This document shows, in pieces, positions 1 to 7,362 of a DNA stretch of 21,655 nucleotides. The stretch is from JAIYDJ01 sp031398695 (GTDB lineage: Bacteria; Pseudomonadota; Alphaproteobacteria; Rhodobacterales; Rhodobacteraceae): assembly GCA_031398695.1 (NCBI GenBank), contig JANNNU010000075.1:1-21655 (forward strand). The letters are read 5' to 3'. The notes beneath the pieces were generated by a model. That model was not told the origin of the DNA. It made no database searches and saw nothing but the letters and a program-made list of their open reading frames with translations. The position numbers and the translations under genes were made by a program. Within the stretch, counting starts at the first letter, position 1. Every line of letters starts with the position of its first letter.

Positions 1-96
1 CGCGAACACTCGCTAACCGCGCTCACCTGTCCACAAGTATCCCGATGGGCAGCCCGAAACGCGCCGGGAGGCACCGCCGTCCGCCTCGTCATCCCG

Positions 97-115
97 GATT
101 TTTCGGAGAAAAATC
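97..115 (-). terminator. AT-stem hairpin just after the dehydrogenase stop codon
   Basis: GATTTTT (97-103) and AAAAATC (109-115) form a perfect 7-bp inverted repeat around a 5-base loop, starting 2 bases beyond the TAG stop of the minus-strand dehydrogenase. The stem is A/T-rich rather than G/C-rich and no T-run follows it, so it is not a classical intrinsic terminator. It may protect the 3' end or act in both directions. The remaining bases 1-96 hold no gene I can support. Confidence 0.4.
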
Positions 116-117
116 GC

Positions 118-2616
118 CTAGCCGTCCAGCCGGATGCGGGCGTTGGCCGGATCATAGGGGCTGTCCTCGACAACCACGGCGTCCCACAGCTCGCGGTTCA
201 TCCGGACCTTCAATCGCGTGCCGACCTCGGCCAGATCGGGGCGGACATATCCCAGCCCGATCTGCTTGCCGAACGCCACCGAATACCCGCCCGAGGTCAG
301 ACGACCGATCTTCGCGCCATCGTGCAGCAACGCCTCCTTGCCCCACGGGTCGGTATCCGACGGCCCGTCGATCAACACCGTGCAGCATTTCGAACGGATG
401 CCCAAGGCCAGCATCGCCGCCTTACCCTGAAACTCCTTCTTCAGGTCCACGAACCGGTCCAGCCCGGCCTCCAGCGGCGAGGCATCCCGGCCCAGCTCGT
501 TGCCGAAGGCCCGATACGACTTCTCCTGCCGCATCCAGTTCTGCGCCCGTGCGCCGACCAGCTTCATCCCGTGCCGCGCCCCGGCGGCCAGCAACTGGTC
601 CCACAGATAGCGCTGCATCTCAATCGGGTGGTGCAATTCCCAGCCCAGTTCGCCGGTATATGCGACCCGGATCGCATTGACAGGGCACATCCCCAATTCG
701 ATCCGCTTTGCGGAAAGCCAGGGAAAACGCTTGTTCGAAAGGGCCGTTTCCGGTTCGGCGTCCTTGATCAGGTCGGCAAGAATGGCACGGCTGTTCGGCC
801 CGGCAATCGCAAACACACCCCACTGCGTCGTGACGTCGTGGATATCGACATAGCCGCCGCCCGCCGCCATGAATTCCTCGGCGGCCTTGCGCAGCCAGTC
901 GGCATCATAGGCCGTCCAGGCCCCCGCGCTAACGAGATAATAGTCATTCTCGCCATGGCGCACGATGGTGTATTCGGTCCGAGTGGTGCCCTGCGGGGTC
1001 AGCGCATAGGTCAGGTTGATCCGGCCCACTTTGGGCAGCGCGTTGCAGGAGAACCAATCGAGGAACGAGGTCGCCCCCGGCCCGCGCACCAGATGCTTGG
1101 TGAAGGCGGTAGCGTCGATCAGCCCCGCCGTCTCGCGGATCGCCTTTGCCTCGTCCACCGCATACTGCCACCAGCCGCCGCGCCGGAAACTGCGGTTGTT
1201 GTGGTCAAAATCGTCCGGCGCGTTCAGCGGGCCATAATAGATCGGGCGTTCCCAGCCGTTGACCTGCCCGAACTGCGCGCCAAGCGCCTTTTGCCGGTCA
1301 TAGACCGGCGCGGTGCGCAGCGGGCGGGCCGCTTCGCGTTCTTCATCCGGGTGGTGCAGGATGAAGACGTGATCGTAACATTCCTCGTTCTTGCGCGCGG
1401 CGTATTCGGTGGTCATCCACGACCCGAACCGCTTGGGGTCGAGGCTGGCCATGTCGATCTCGGCCTCGCCTTCGGTCATCATCTGCGCGAGATAGTATCC
1501 GGTGCCCCCCGCCGCCGTGATGCCGAAGCTGAAGCCTTCGGCCAGCCACATGTTGCGCAGACCCGGTGCGGGGCCGACCAGCGGGTTGCCGTCGGGGGTA
1601 TAGCAGATCGGGCCGTTGTAATCGTCCTTCAGACCCACGGTTTCCGACGACGGGATGCGGTGGATGAAGGACATGTATTCCTGCTCGATCCGCTCCAGAT
1701 CGAGAGGGAACAGGTCCGCGCGGAAGCTTTCCGGCACGCCATATTCGAACCGGGCGGGGGCACCCTTTTCATAGGGCCCCAGGATCCAGCCGCCGCGTTC
1801 CTCGCGCACATACCATTTGGCATCGGCATCGCGCAGCACCGGGTGCTGCGGGTTGGTCTTGCGCCATTCGACCAGCGCAGGGTCGGGTTCGGTGACGATG
1901 TACTGATGCTCGACCACCACGGCGGGGGTCTTGATGCCCAGAAGCCGCGCCGTGCGCTGCGCGTGGTTGCCGGTGGCGGTCACGACATGTTCGGCGGTGA
2001 TGTCGAACCGTTCGTCCGAGGCCACGAGGTTGCCGCCCTGTTCCACCATCCGCGCGCAGGTCACGATCCATTCAGATCCGGTCCAGCGATAGCCGTTGAC
2101 CTGGATCTTCCGCTCGAAGGTCGCACCGAACTGTCGCGCGCCCTTGGCCATCGCCTGCGTCACGTCGGCCGGGTTAATGTAGCCGTCCTGCGGGTGATAA
2201 AGTGCACCGATCAGGTCTTCGGTGCGCACCAGCGGCCAGTGGTCCTTGATGTCTTTCGGGGTCAGGAATTCGTGATAGACATCGGCGGTTTCCGCGACCG
2301 ACGAATACAGCATGTATTCGTCCATCCGTTGCTGATGCTGCGCCATCCGCAGGTTGCCAACGACATAGAACCCGGGGTTCAGGCCGGTCTCGGCCTCGAG
2401 CCCCTTGTAGAAATCGACCGAGTATTTGTGGATATGGGTGGTGGCATAGCCCATGTTGAAGAGGGGCAGCAGGCCCGCCGCGTGCCAGGTCGATCCGGCA
2501 GTCAGCTCGTCGCGCTCGACCAGCATCGTCTCCCAGCCCGCCTTCGCCAGATGATAGGCGATCCCGGTCCCGACGGCGCCGCCGCCGACGACCAAAGCTT
2601 TGACATGGGTTTTCAT
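118..2616 (-). CDS. Dimethylglycine/sarcosine dehydrogenase-type FAD oxidoreductase with GcvT domain
   Basis: Predicted 832-aa two-domain flavoprotein that oxidatively demethylates an N-methylated glycine (dimethylglycine or sarcosine) and passes the one-carbon unit to tetrahydrofolate. Residues 1 to about 430 are a DAO-type FAD domain with the dinucleotide motif VVGGGAVGTG near the N-terminus. The STWHAAGL motif follows, whose His is the site of covalent FAD attachment in animal dimethylglycine and sarcosine dehydrogenases. The rest is a GcvT (aminomethyltransferase) fold. The ATG at 2616 is chosen because a GGAGG lies 8 bases upstream (2625-2629); the longer reading starts at TTG (2655) or ATG (2646) without a Shine-Dalgarno. 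The stop is TAG. Whether the substrate is dimethylglycine, sarcosine or another N-methyl amine cannot be decided from sequence. It is transcribed alone and is a possible glycine source for the beta-hydroxyaspartate cycle. Confidence 0.88.
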   Translation of the reverse strand: MKTHVKALVVGGGAVGTGIAYHLAKAGWETMLVERDELTAGSTWHAAGLLPLFNMGYATTHIHKYSVDFYKGLEAETGLNPGFYVVGNLRMAQHQQRMDEYMLYSSVAETADVYHEFLTPKDIKDHWPLVRTEDLIGALYHPQDGYINPADVTQAMAKGARQFGATFERKIQVNGYRWTGSEWIVTCARMVEQGGNLVASDERFDITAEHVVTATGNHAQRTARLLGIKTPAVVVEHQYIVTEPDPALVEWRKTNPQHPVLRDADAKWYVREERGGWILGPYEKGAPARFEYGVPESFRADLFPLDLERIEQEYMSFIHRIPSSETVGLKDDYNGPICYTPDGNPLVGPAPGLRNMWLAEGFSFGITAAGGTGYYLAQMMTEGEAEIDMASLDPKRFGSWMTTEYAARKNEECYDHVFILHHPDEEREAARPLRTAPVYDRQKALGAQFGQVNGWERPIYYGPLNAPDDFDHNNRSFRRGGWWQYAVDEAKAIRETAGLIDATAFTKHLVRGPGATSFLDWFSCNALPKVGRINLTYALTPQGTTRTEYTIVRHGENDYYLVSAGAWTAYDADWLRKAAEEFMAAGGGYVDIHDVTTQWGVFAIAGPNSRAILADLIKDAEPETALSNKRFPWLSAKRIELGMCPVNAIRVAYTGELGWELHHPIEMQRYLWDQLLAAGARHGMKLVGARAQNWMRQEKSYRAFGNELGRDASPLEAGLDRFVDLKKEFQGKAAMLALGIRSKCCTVLIDGPSDTDPWGKEALLHDGAKIGRLTSGGYSVAFGKQIGLGYVRPDLAEVGTRLKVRMNRELWDAVVVEDSPYDPANARIRLDG

Positions 2617-2724
2617 GGGCGGCGCCTCCGGCTGGGTTTTGTCCATATGTGCCAAAGGGGGCCGGGGGCGGGCAAGGGCAGCCGACGCTTATGAGAGGAA
2701 AACGACATGGGGCGTTTGCGGCAG

Positions 2725-2757
2725 GCGGTGGCAGCGGGGGTTTCACACCCCCACCGC
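2725..2757. repeat. GGGGGT/ACCCCC hairpin in the znuB-dehydrogenase gap
   Basis: GGGGGT (2736-2741) and ACCCCC (2747-2752) pair around a 5-base loop. An outer GCGGT (2725-2729) / ACCGC (2753-2757) pair adds to the stem with a one-sided bulge. No T-run follows on either strand. It sits between the end of znuB and the start of the dehydrogenase gene, so it may be an RNA 3'-end structure for znuB or part of the dehydrogenase leader. Confidence 0.4.
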
Positions 2758-2759
2758 GT

Positions 2760-2781
2760 CCATTGGTGCTCGGACCAATGG
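2760..2781. promoter_or_regulatory. Perfect 8-bp palindrome, candidate operator upstream of the dehydrogenase gene
   Basis: CCATTGGT (2760-2767), six bases, then ACCAATGG (2774-2781): a perfect inverted repeat centred about 155 bp upstream of the chosen dehydrogenase start (2616). The TTGGT...ACCAA core resembles operators of FadR-type GntR regulators, although their usual spacing is shorter. It could be an operator or simply an RNA hairpin. The regulator is not encoded next to it. Confidence 0.4.
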
Positions 2782-2803
2782 CGCATCAATCGACGCACCC
2801 GCG

Positions 2804-2821
2804 GGATATTCTGGCCAATGA
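2804..2821 (-). repeat. Degenerate copy D of the intergenic AAATATCC element
   Basis: Read on the minus strand this is TCAT-TGGCCAG-AATATCC. It matches the TCATCT-N6-AAATATCC elements elsewhere in the window if two bases are deleted, and like copy C it contains TGGCC. It lies 13 bases past the znuB stop. The weaker match makes membership less certain. Confidence 0.35.
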
Positions 2822-2834
2822 GAAAGCAGGTGAG

Positions 2835-3626
2835 TCAGAGGCGGATGAGCTTGCCGAGACTGGCCGTGAGGGCAAAGGCGAATGCCGCTGCGACGATGAT
2901 CGAGGGACCCGCAGGCGTGTCCTGCCACAGCGACAGGGCAAGCCCGGCAAGGGTCGACAGCGCCCCGATGGCGGTTGCGATCAGCGCCATCTGTTCGGGG
3001 TTGCGCGCAAGGCCGCGGGCGGCGGCGGCGGGGATGATGAGGAGGGCCGCGATCAGCAGCGCACCGACCACCTTCAGCGCCACGGCCACCACGACCGCGA
3101 GGGCCAGCGTCAGGATCAACCTTTCGCGGTCGGGTTTGATCCCCGAAGCGTGGGCAAGGTCTTCGGACAGGGTGGCGGTCAGCAGCGGCTGCCACCGCCA
3201 CGCCAACAACCCCACCACCAGCGCCGCCCCGCCCCAGATGAACCCCAGATCGCCGCGCGTCACCGCCAGGATGTCGCCAAAGAGATAGGCCGAAAGGTCG
3301 GTCCGCGCGCCGGGCACGAAGCTGATGGCGACAAGGCCAAGCGCCAGCGCCGAATGCGCCAGCACCCCCAGCGTCGTGTCCATCGCCCAACCGCGCGCCG
3401 CGAGGCCCGCCACGGTTCCCGCCATCGCCAGCGCCACAACCAGCGTGCCGACACCCAGCGGCAGATCGCTCGCCAGGGCCAGCGCGACCCCGAGGATGGC
3501 CGCATGGGCGGTTGCGTCGCCGAAATAGGCCATCCTGCGCCAGACCACGAAGCTGCCGAGCGGCCCGGTGGCCAGCGACAGGCCGATCCCGGCCAAGGCG
3601 GCACGGATCAGGAAATCGTCAAGCAT
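2835..3626 (-). CDS. znuB: Zinc ABC transporter permease ZnuB
   Basis: 263-aa integral membrane subunit of a zinc ABC importer (ABC-3 family), hydrophobic throughout with about eight or nine predicted segments. The N-terminal half carries the family-typical FVVWRRMAYFGDATAHAAILG stretch (near residue 30-50). The ATG at 3626 is chosen because it gives the normal N-terminus MLDDFLIRAALAG and overlaps the end of znuC by 8 bases. An upstream in-frame extension is low-complexity sequence read out of the znuC His-rich tail and is not credible. It is the last gene of zur-znuC-znuB and should be derepressed with them when zinc is scarce. Confidence 0.93.
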   Translation of the reverse strand: MLDDFLIRAALAGIGLSLATGPLGSFVVWRRMAYFGDATAHAAILGVALALASDLPLGVGTLVVALAMAGTVAGLAARGWAMDTTLGVLAHSALALGLVAISFVPGARTDLSAYLFGDILAVTRGDLGFIWGGAALVVGLLAWRWQPLLTATLSEDLAHASGIKPDRERLILTLALAVVVAVALKVVGALLIAALLIIPAAAARGLARNPEQMALIATAIGALSTLAGLALSLWQDTPAGPSIIVAAAFAFALTASLGKLIRL

Positions 3627-4410
3627 GGCTGTGCGCCGCCGGGTCATGGCGGTGCCCGCCGTCCGGGCCATGACCGTGACCGTGCGCATGATCATGGCTG
3701 TGGTCATGACTGTGATCGTGGACATGCTGATAAAGCGCCAGCGCGCCCTGGGTGCCCAGACCGAACAGCGCGCGGTATTCCGGGGCGGTGGACACCACCT
3801 GCGGCGTGCCTTCGCAGCAGATGTGGCCGTTCAGGCAGATCACCCGGTCCGACGCCGCCATGACCACGTGAAGATCGTGGCTGACCATCAGCACCGCCGC
3901 TCCGGTGGCCTGCCGGACCTCTTCGATCAGGCGGTAGAACGCGGCCTCGCCCGGTTGATCCAGCCCTTGCGTCGGCTCGTCCAGCACCAGCACCTGCGGA
4001 TCCGACAAGAGCGCCCGCGCCAGCAGCACGCGCTGCAACTGGCCGCCCGACAGGGCCGCCATCTGCCGCCCGGCCACCTCGGGCAGCCCCGCACGGGTCA
4101 GCGCTGCCGCCGCCTGACGGTCGCTGGTGCGGTGCGGCAACGACAGGAATCGCCGCACGGTGATGGGCAGACTGGGGTCGATCGCCAGCCGCTGCGGCAC
4201 GTAGCCCAGGCGCAGCCCCGCCGCCCGCACCACGCGGCCCTGCGACACCGGCACGATCCCCAGCAGCGCGCGCAGCAGGGTCGACTTTCCGGATCCGTTA
4301 GGGCCAAGAATCGTCACGATCTCGCCCGGATCCAGCGCCAGACTGACCGACTGCACCACATCGGCGCCCCCCAGACGGACCGAGATGCGCTCTGCCGCCA
4401 GCAAGCTCAT
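3619..4410 (-). CDS. znuC: Zinc ABC transporter ATP-binding protein ZnuC with His-rich tail
   Basis: 263-aa ATPase of the zinc importer. Visible motifs are Walker A GPNGSGKST, signature LSGGQLQR, Walker B VLVLDEPTQGLD and the H-loop SHDLH. The last 35 residues are a cytoplasmic tail with 14 histidines in HD/HS/HG dipeptides, likely binding zinc. That fits an arriving-zinc sensor or buffer, but its role is inference. The ATG at 4410 shares ATGA with the zur stop, and a longer in-frame start would run into zur. The gene overlaps znuB by 8 bases, so the three genes are probably translationally coupled. Confidence 0.95.
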   Translation of the reverse strand: MSLLAAERISVRLGGADVVQSVSLALDPGEIVTILGPNGSGKSTLLRALLGIVPVSQGRVVRAAGLRLGYVPQRLAIDPSLPITVRRFLSLPHRTSDRQAAAALTRAGLPEVAGRQMAALSGGQLQRVLLARALLSDPQVLVLDEPTQGLDQPGEAAFYRLIEEVRQATGAAVLMVSHDLHVVMAASDRVICLNGHICCEGTPQVVSTAPEYRALFGLGTQGALALYQHVHDHSHDHSHDHAHGHGHGPDGGHRHDPAAHSHA

Positions 4411-4931
4411 GCCGCCGCCTCGCAGGTCGGGCAACGCCCCAGAGCCTCGACCGTCACGCGCTCCACGGCAAAGCCCAGGCCGTGCGCCGCCTTGCCCAGG
4501 GCGATAACAACCGCCGCACCCGGCGCCTCGGCGACCGCGTTGCAACCGGTGCAGATCAGAAAGATCGGGGCATGCGACTCGCCCGGATGCATGCAGGCGG
4601 CAAAGGCGTTTAGCCGGCGGATGCGATGGGCAAGCCCCTGTTCCTCCAGAAAATCCAGCGCGCGATACGCGACCGGGGGCTGATTGCCGAAGCCTTCCGC
4701 AACCAGCCGGTTCAGCACGTCGTAGGCGCCCATCGCCTGATGCGCCTCGAGCAGGATTTCCAGCACCCGTTTGCGCACTGGCGTCAACCGCAGACCGCGC
4801 AGCGCCATCAACGCCTCGGCCCGCGTCAAGGCATCGCTGGCGCAGGCCGCATGGTCATGCGCCTGAAACGCGAGGTCCGGCGTTTCGCAACCCGGACAGA
4901 CGGCATCTGCCACATGGGGATGATCGGTCAT
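4407..4931 (-). CDS. zur: Zinc uptake regulator Zur (Fur family)
   Basis: 174-aa Fur-family repressor. A winged-helix region covers about residues 35-105 (LRLTPVRKRVLEILL, then PVAYRALDFLEEQGL). Structural zinc cysteine pairs are C127/C130 and C167/C170, with candidate sensing ligands around C113, H115 and H120. Start ATG 4931 has AGAGG upstream; a longer in-frame reading would cross the Zur box and is rejected. The N-terminus is longer than in E. coli Zur and contains a CPGC pair (C12, C15) and AHDHAAC (H25, H27, C30), which could bind metal. It lies first in the operon with znuC and znuB, opposite znuA, and is probably autoregulated through the shared box. Confidence 0.93.
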   Translation of the reverse strand: MTDHPHVADAVCPGCETPDLAFQAHDHAACASDALTRAEALMALRGLRLTPVRKRVLEILLEAHQAMGAYDVLNRLVAEGFGNQPPVAYRALDFLEEQGLAHRIRRLNAFAACMHPGESHAPIFLICTGCNAVAEAPGAAVVIALGKAAHGLGFAVERVTVEALGRCPTCEAAA

Positions 4932-4942
4932 CACAGCGCCTC

Positions 4943-4969
4943 TTGACTTGTTATAGTATAACATAGTGT
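4943..4969 (+). promoter_or_regulatory. Probable znuA promoter overlapping the Zur box
   Basis: TTGACT (4943-4948) is a near-consensus -35 hexamer. Weak -10 candidates lie downstream: TAGTGT at 4964-4969 (15-base spacer) or TGTATG at 4967-4972 (18-base spacer). The spacer is occupied by the Zur palindrome, which would allow repression by occlusion. The opposite strand has TATACT within the palindrome as a possible -10 for zur. Confidence 0.4.
4949..4963. promoter_or_regulatory. Zur box (perfect palindrome) between zur and znuA
   Basis: TGTTATA-G-TATAACA is a perfect 7-1-7 inverted repeat and matches the known alphaproteobacterial Zur consensus type. It starts 17 bases upstream of the zur start and ends 36 bases upstream of the znuA start, so one site could control both directions. 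The call rests on the palindrome, its position and the flanking genes. Confidence 0.88.
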
Positions 4970-4999
4970 ATGCCGGGAAACCCTGAAAGGCCCGAAGCA

Positions 5000-6016
5000 A
5001 TGCGTTATATCATATCTTTCATCCTGGCCAGCCTGCTGGCGCTGCCGGCCCGCGGCGACGTCCCGCGCGTGGTCACCGACCTGCCGCCAGTGGGGGCGCT
5101 GGTGGCGCAGGTCATGGGCGAACTGGGAGCGCCCGTGGTTCTGCTGGAACGCGGGGCGGATGCGCATGCCTTTCAGTTGCGCCCCTCGCAGGCCCAGAAC
5201 ATCGCCGCGGCCGACGCGGTGATCTGGATCGGCCCCGAAATGACGCCATGGCTGGACCGCGCGTTGGCCGGGGCGCGCGACGATGTGGCGGATGTGCGCC
5301 TGCTGTCGGTGCCCGGAACGCATCTGCAGCCCTTCGCTGATGGCGCACGGGATGTCAGCCACGACCACGGCCATGGCCACGATGCCCGCGGCCCCGACGC
5401 CCACAGCCATTCGGACGGCAAGGCACCCGCAACCGCTGCCGAAACCGAGTCAACCGCCAACCAAGATGCGACCGGCACGCATGACCGTGACGGCATCGAC
5501 CCGCATGCCTGGCTCGACCCGGCCAATGCCGAGGTCTGGCTGGCGGAAATCGCGCGCGTGCTGGGCGCGCACGACCCGGCGCATGCCGCAACCTACGCCG
5601 CGAACGCGGCGGCCGCCCAGGCAGCGGTCCGGCAGCTGGACGGCGACTTGCAGGCGCTGCTGGCGCCGGCGCGGGGCCAACCGCTGGTGATGTTTCACGC
5701 CGCCTACGGCTATCTTGCCGGGCACTACGGGTTGAACATCGTTGGTGCGATCAGCGACGGCGACGCGGCCAGTCCGGGGGCCGCGCATCTGCGCTCGTTG
5801 CAGGCGACGATGGCAAACACGCCGGTGTGCCTGTTTCCCGAAACGAACCACGACCCGAGCCTGTTGGCCAGCCTGTCGGAGGCTGGCGGTGTCCGGCTTG
5901 GGGCGTCGCTGGACCCGGAAGGCGCGACGTTGGCGCAGGGGCCGGATCTTTATGCCGCGCTGATGCGGGGGCTGGCCACGGCGATTGCCGACTGCGCCGG
6001 CGCCGTCACGCCCTAA
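5000..6016 (+). CDS. znuA: Zinc ABC transporter substrate-binding protein ZnuA
   Basis: 338-aa periplasmic zinc-binding protein (cluster A-I solute-binding protein). A signal peptide covers about residues 1-19 (MRYIISFILASLLALPARG). Predicted zinc ligands are H56 (in ADAHAFQL), H169 (IDPHAWLDP), H233 (MFHAAYGYL) and D305. C277 and C332 could form the disulfide known in E. coli ZnuA. A His-rich loop lies at residues 121-137 between the first and second ligands, as is usual for ZnuA. ATG 5000 is chosen over the 10-residue longer reading because GAAAGG (4985-4990) precedes it and the signal peptide then starts correctly. Its stop overlaps the puuD stop by 2 bases, tail to tail. Confidence 0.95.
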   Translation: MRYIISFILASLLALPARGDVPRVVTDLPPVGALVAQVMGELGAPVVLLERGADAHAFQLRPSQAQNIAAADAVIWIGPEMTPWLDRALAGARDDVADVRLLSVPGTHLQPFADGARDVSHDHGHGHDARGPDAHSHSDGKAPATAAETESTANQDATGTHDRDGIDPHAWLDPANAEVWLAEIARVLGAHDPAHAATYAANAAAAQAAVRQLDGDLQALLAPARGQPLVMFHAAYGYLAGHYGLNIVGAISDGDAASPGAAHLRSLQATMANTPVCLFPETNHDPSLLASLSEAGGVRLGASLDPEGATLAQGPDLYAALMRGLATAIADCAGAVTP

Positions 6017-7257
6017 AGGTCGCCGTCCGCGGCATCGCCAGCGCGCGCCGCGCGAAACCATTCGACGATTGCCGCGCGTTCTTCGGGTTCCATGTAGGAC
6101 AGGTTTCCGGGGGGCATGGCATGGCTGACCCCCGCCTGCAGAAAGATGCGCCGCGCCTCGTGGGCGATCTGCGCGGGCGTTTCCAGCACCACGCCCTTGG
6201 GCGGCCAGTACATGCCTTCCCAGTTCGGCTCTGCCGCGTGGCACATCGAACAGCGGCCCTGCACGATGCTCGTCACCTGATCGAACCCCGCGGCCGAGGC
6301 ATAGCGCAGCGCCGAACCTGACAGCGCCGCCTCCTGGGCGACCAGCCGCATCGGGGCGGTCGATAGCCAGGCGATGATGACAAACAGCGCCGCCGTCACG
6401 CCCCAGGTCCAGTGCGGGTTGCCCTTGCGGGCGTGTTTCGTGTTGAACCAATGCCGGATGGTGACGCCCATAAGAAACACCAGGCTGGCGATCACCCAGT
6501 TGTACTGGGTCGCGAACACCAGCGGATAATGGTTCGACAGCATCAGAAAGATCACCGGCAGCGTCAGGTAGTTGTTGTGCGTGCTGCGTTGCTTGGCGAT
6601 CTTGCCGTATTTCGGGTCCGGCTTGCGCCCCGCCTTCAGGTCCTCCACGACGATGCGCTGGTTCGGCATGATGACCATGAACACGTTCGCCGACATGATG
6701 GTCGCGGTGAACGCCCCCAGATGCAGCAACGCCGCCCGGCCGCTGAACACCTGCGTATACCCCCACGCCATCGCGACGAGGATGACATAAAGGCCCAGCA
6801 TCAGCCGCGTGCTGTCATCGCCGAACCGGCTTTTGCAGATCGTGTCGTAAAGCACCCATCCGACCGCCAGCGATGCCAGCGAGATCAGCACCGCCTGCCA
6901 GACCGTCAGGTCCGCGACCGCCGGGTCCAGCAGATACAGATCCGCGCCCAGATAATAGACCAGCACCAGCATGGCAAAACCGGTCAGCCAGGTCGCATAG
7001 CTTTCCCATTTGAACCAGGTCAGATGCTCGGGCAGCATCGCCGGGGCCACGAGGTATTTGTTGATGTGATAGAACCCGCCGCCATGCACCTGCCATTCCT
7101 CGCCATGGGCCAGGGGCGGCAGGCTGGGCGTCTGGCGCAGCCCGAGGTCCAGCGCAATGAAATAGAACGACGACCCGATCCACGCGATCGCCGTGATCAC
7201 ATGCGTCCAGCGCACCGCGATCTCGATCCATTCCCACAGCACCGCCCAGTCGTACAT
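6013..7257 (-). CDS. puuD: Urate oxidase PuuD, membrane-bound with C-terminal cytochrome c
   Basis: 414-aa inner-membrane urate hydroxylase that oxidises urate to 5-hydroxyisourate and passes electrons to the respiratory chain rather than to oxygen with peroxide release. About eight transmembrane segments (DUF989/PuuD domain) fill residues 1-300, including VRWTHVITAIAWIGSSFYF. A cytochrome c domain follows with haem-attachment CSMCH at residues 336-340 and probable axial Met near 381 (HAMPPGN). ATG 7257 has AAGGGGA upstream. The gene diverges from a LysR regulator 105 bp away, and the following steps of the pathway lie nearby. The stop is TAG. Confidence 0.93.
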   Translation of the reverse strand: MYDWAVLWEWIEIAVRWTHVITAIAWIGSSFYFIALDLGLRQTPSLPPLAHGEEWQVHGGGFYHINKYLVAPAMLPEHLTWFKWESYATWLTGFAMLVLVYYLGADLYLLDPAVADLTVWQAVLISLASLAVGWVLYDTICKSRFGDDSTRLMLGLYVILVAMAWGYTQVFSGRAALLHLGAFTATIMSANVFMVIMPNQRIVVEDLKAGRKPDPKYGKIAKQRSTHNNYLTLPVIFLMLSNHYPLVFATQYNWVIASLVFLMGVTIRHWFNTKHARKGNPHWTWGVTAALFVIIAWLSTAPMRLVAQEAALSGSALRYASAAGFDQVTSIVQGRCSMCHAAEPNWEGMYWPPKGVVLETPAQIAHEARRIFLQAGVSHAMPPGNLSYMEPEERAAIVEWFRAARAGDAADGDL

Positions 7258-7299
7258 CGCAGTCCCCTTTTTCGTCACGCTATCCCACGGGCCACCTTT

Positions 7300-7317
7300 C
7301 TGTTAATCCTGTTAATG
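7300..7317. promoter_or_regulatory. Tandem CTGTTAAT repeats, candidate LysR operator between puuD and lysR
   Basis: CTGTTAATC and CTGTTAATG lie head to tail with a 9-base period. They include TTAA-N5-TTAA (7303-7315), which fits the T-N11-A form of LysR-family binding sites. It lies 43 bp upstream of the puuD start and 46 bp upstream of the regulator start, the only A/T-rich stretch in the divergent gap. Confidence 0.5.
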
Positions 7318-7362
7318 CCGGATCACTTTCAAACCGGCCCCGATAATCGCCCGAGCGCCCGC

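Noticed and set aside
2617..2655. Longer dehydrogenase start at TTG 2655 or ATG 2646
   Set aside because: No Shine-Dalgarno precedes them, while GGAGG stands 8 bases before ATG 2616, which also begins the FAD-binding strand directly.
322..2694. 790-aa open frame on the plus strand across the dehydrogenase gene
   Set aside because: It is antisense to a clearly conserved flavoprotein gene; the translation is Arg/Pro/His-rich with no family motifs, as expected for a GC-rich shadow frame.
3627..3725. 33-residue N-terminal extension of znuB
   Set aside because: The extension is low-complexity sequence read out of the znuC His-rich tail; MLDDFLIRAALAG matches the normal N-terminus.
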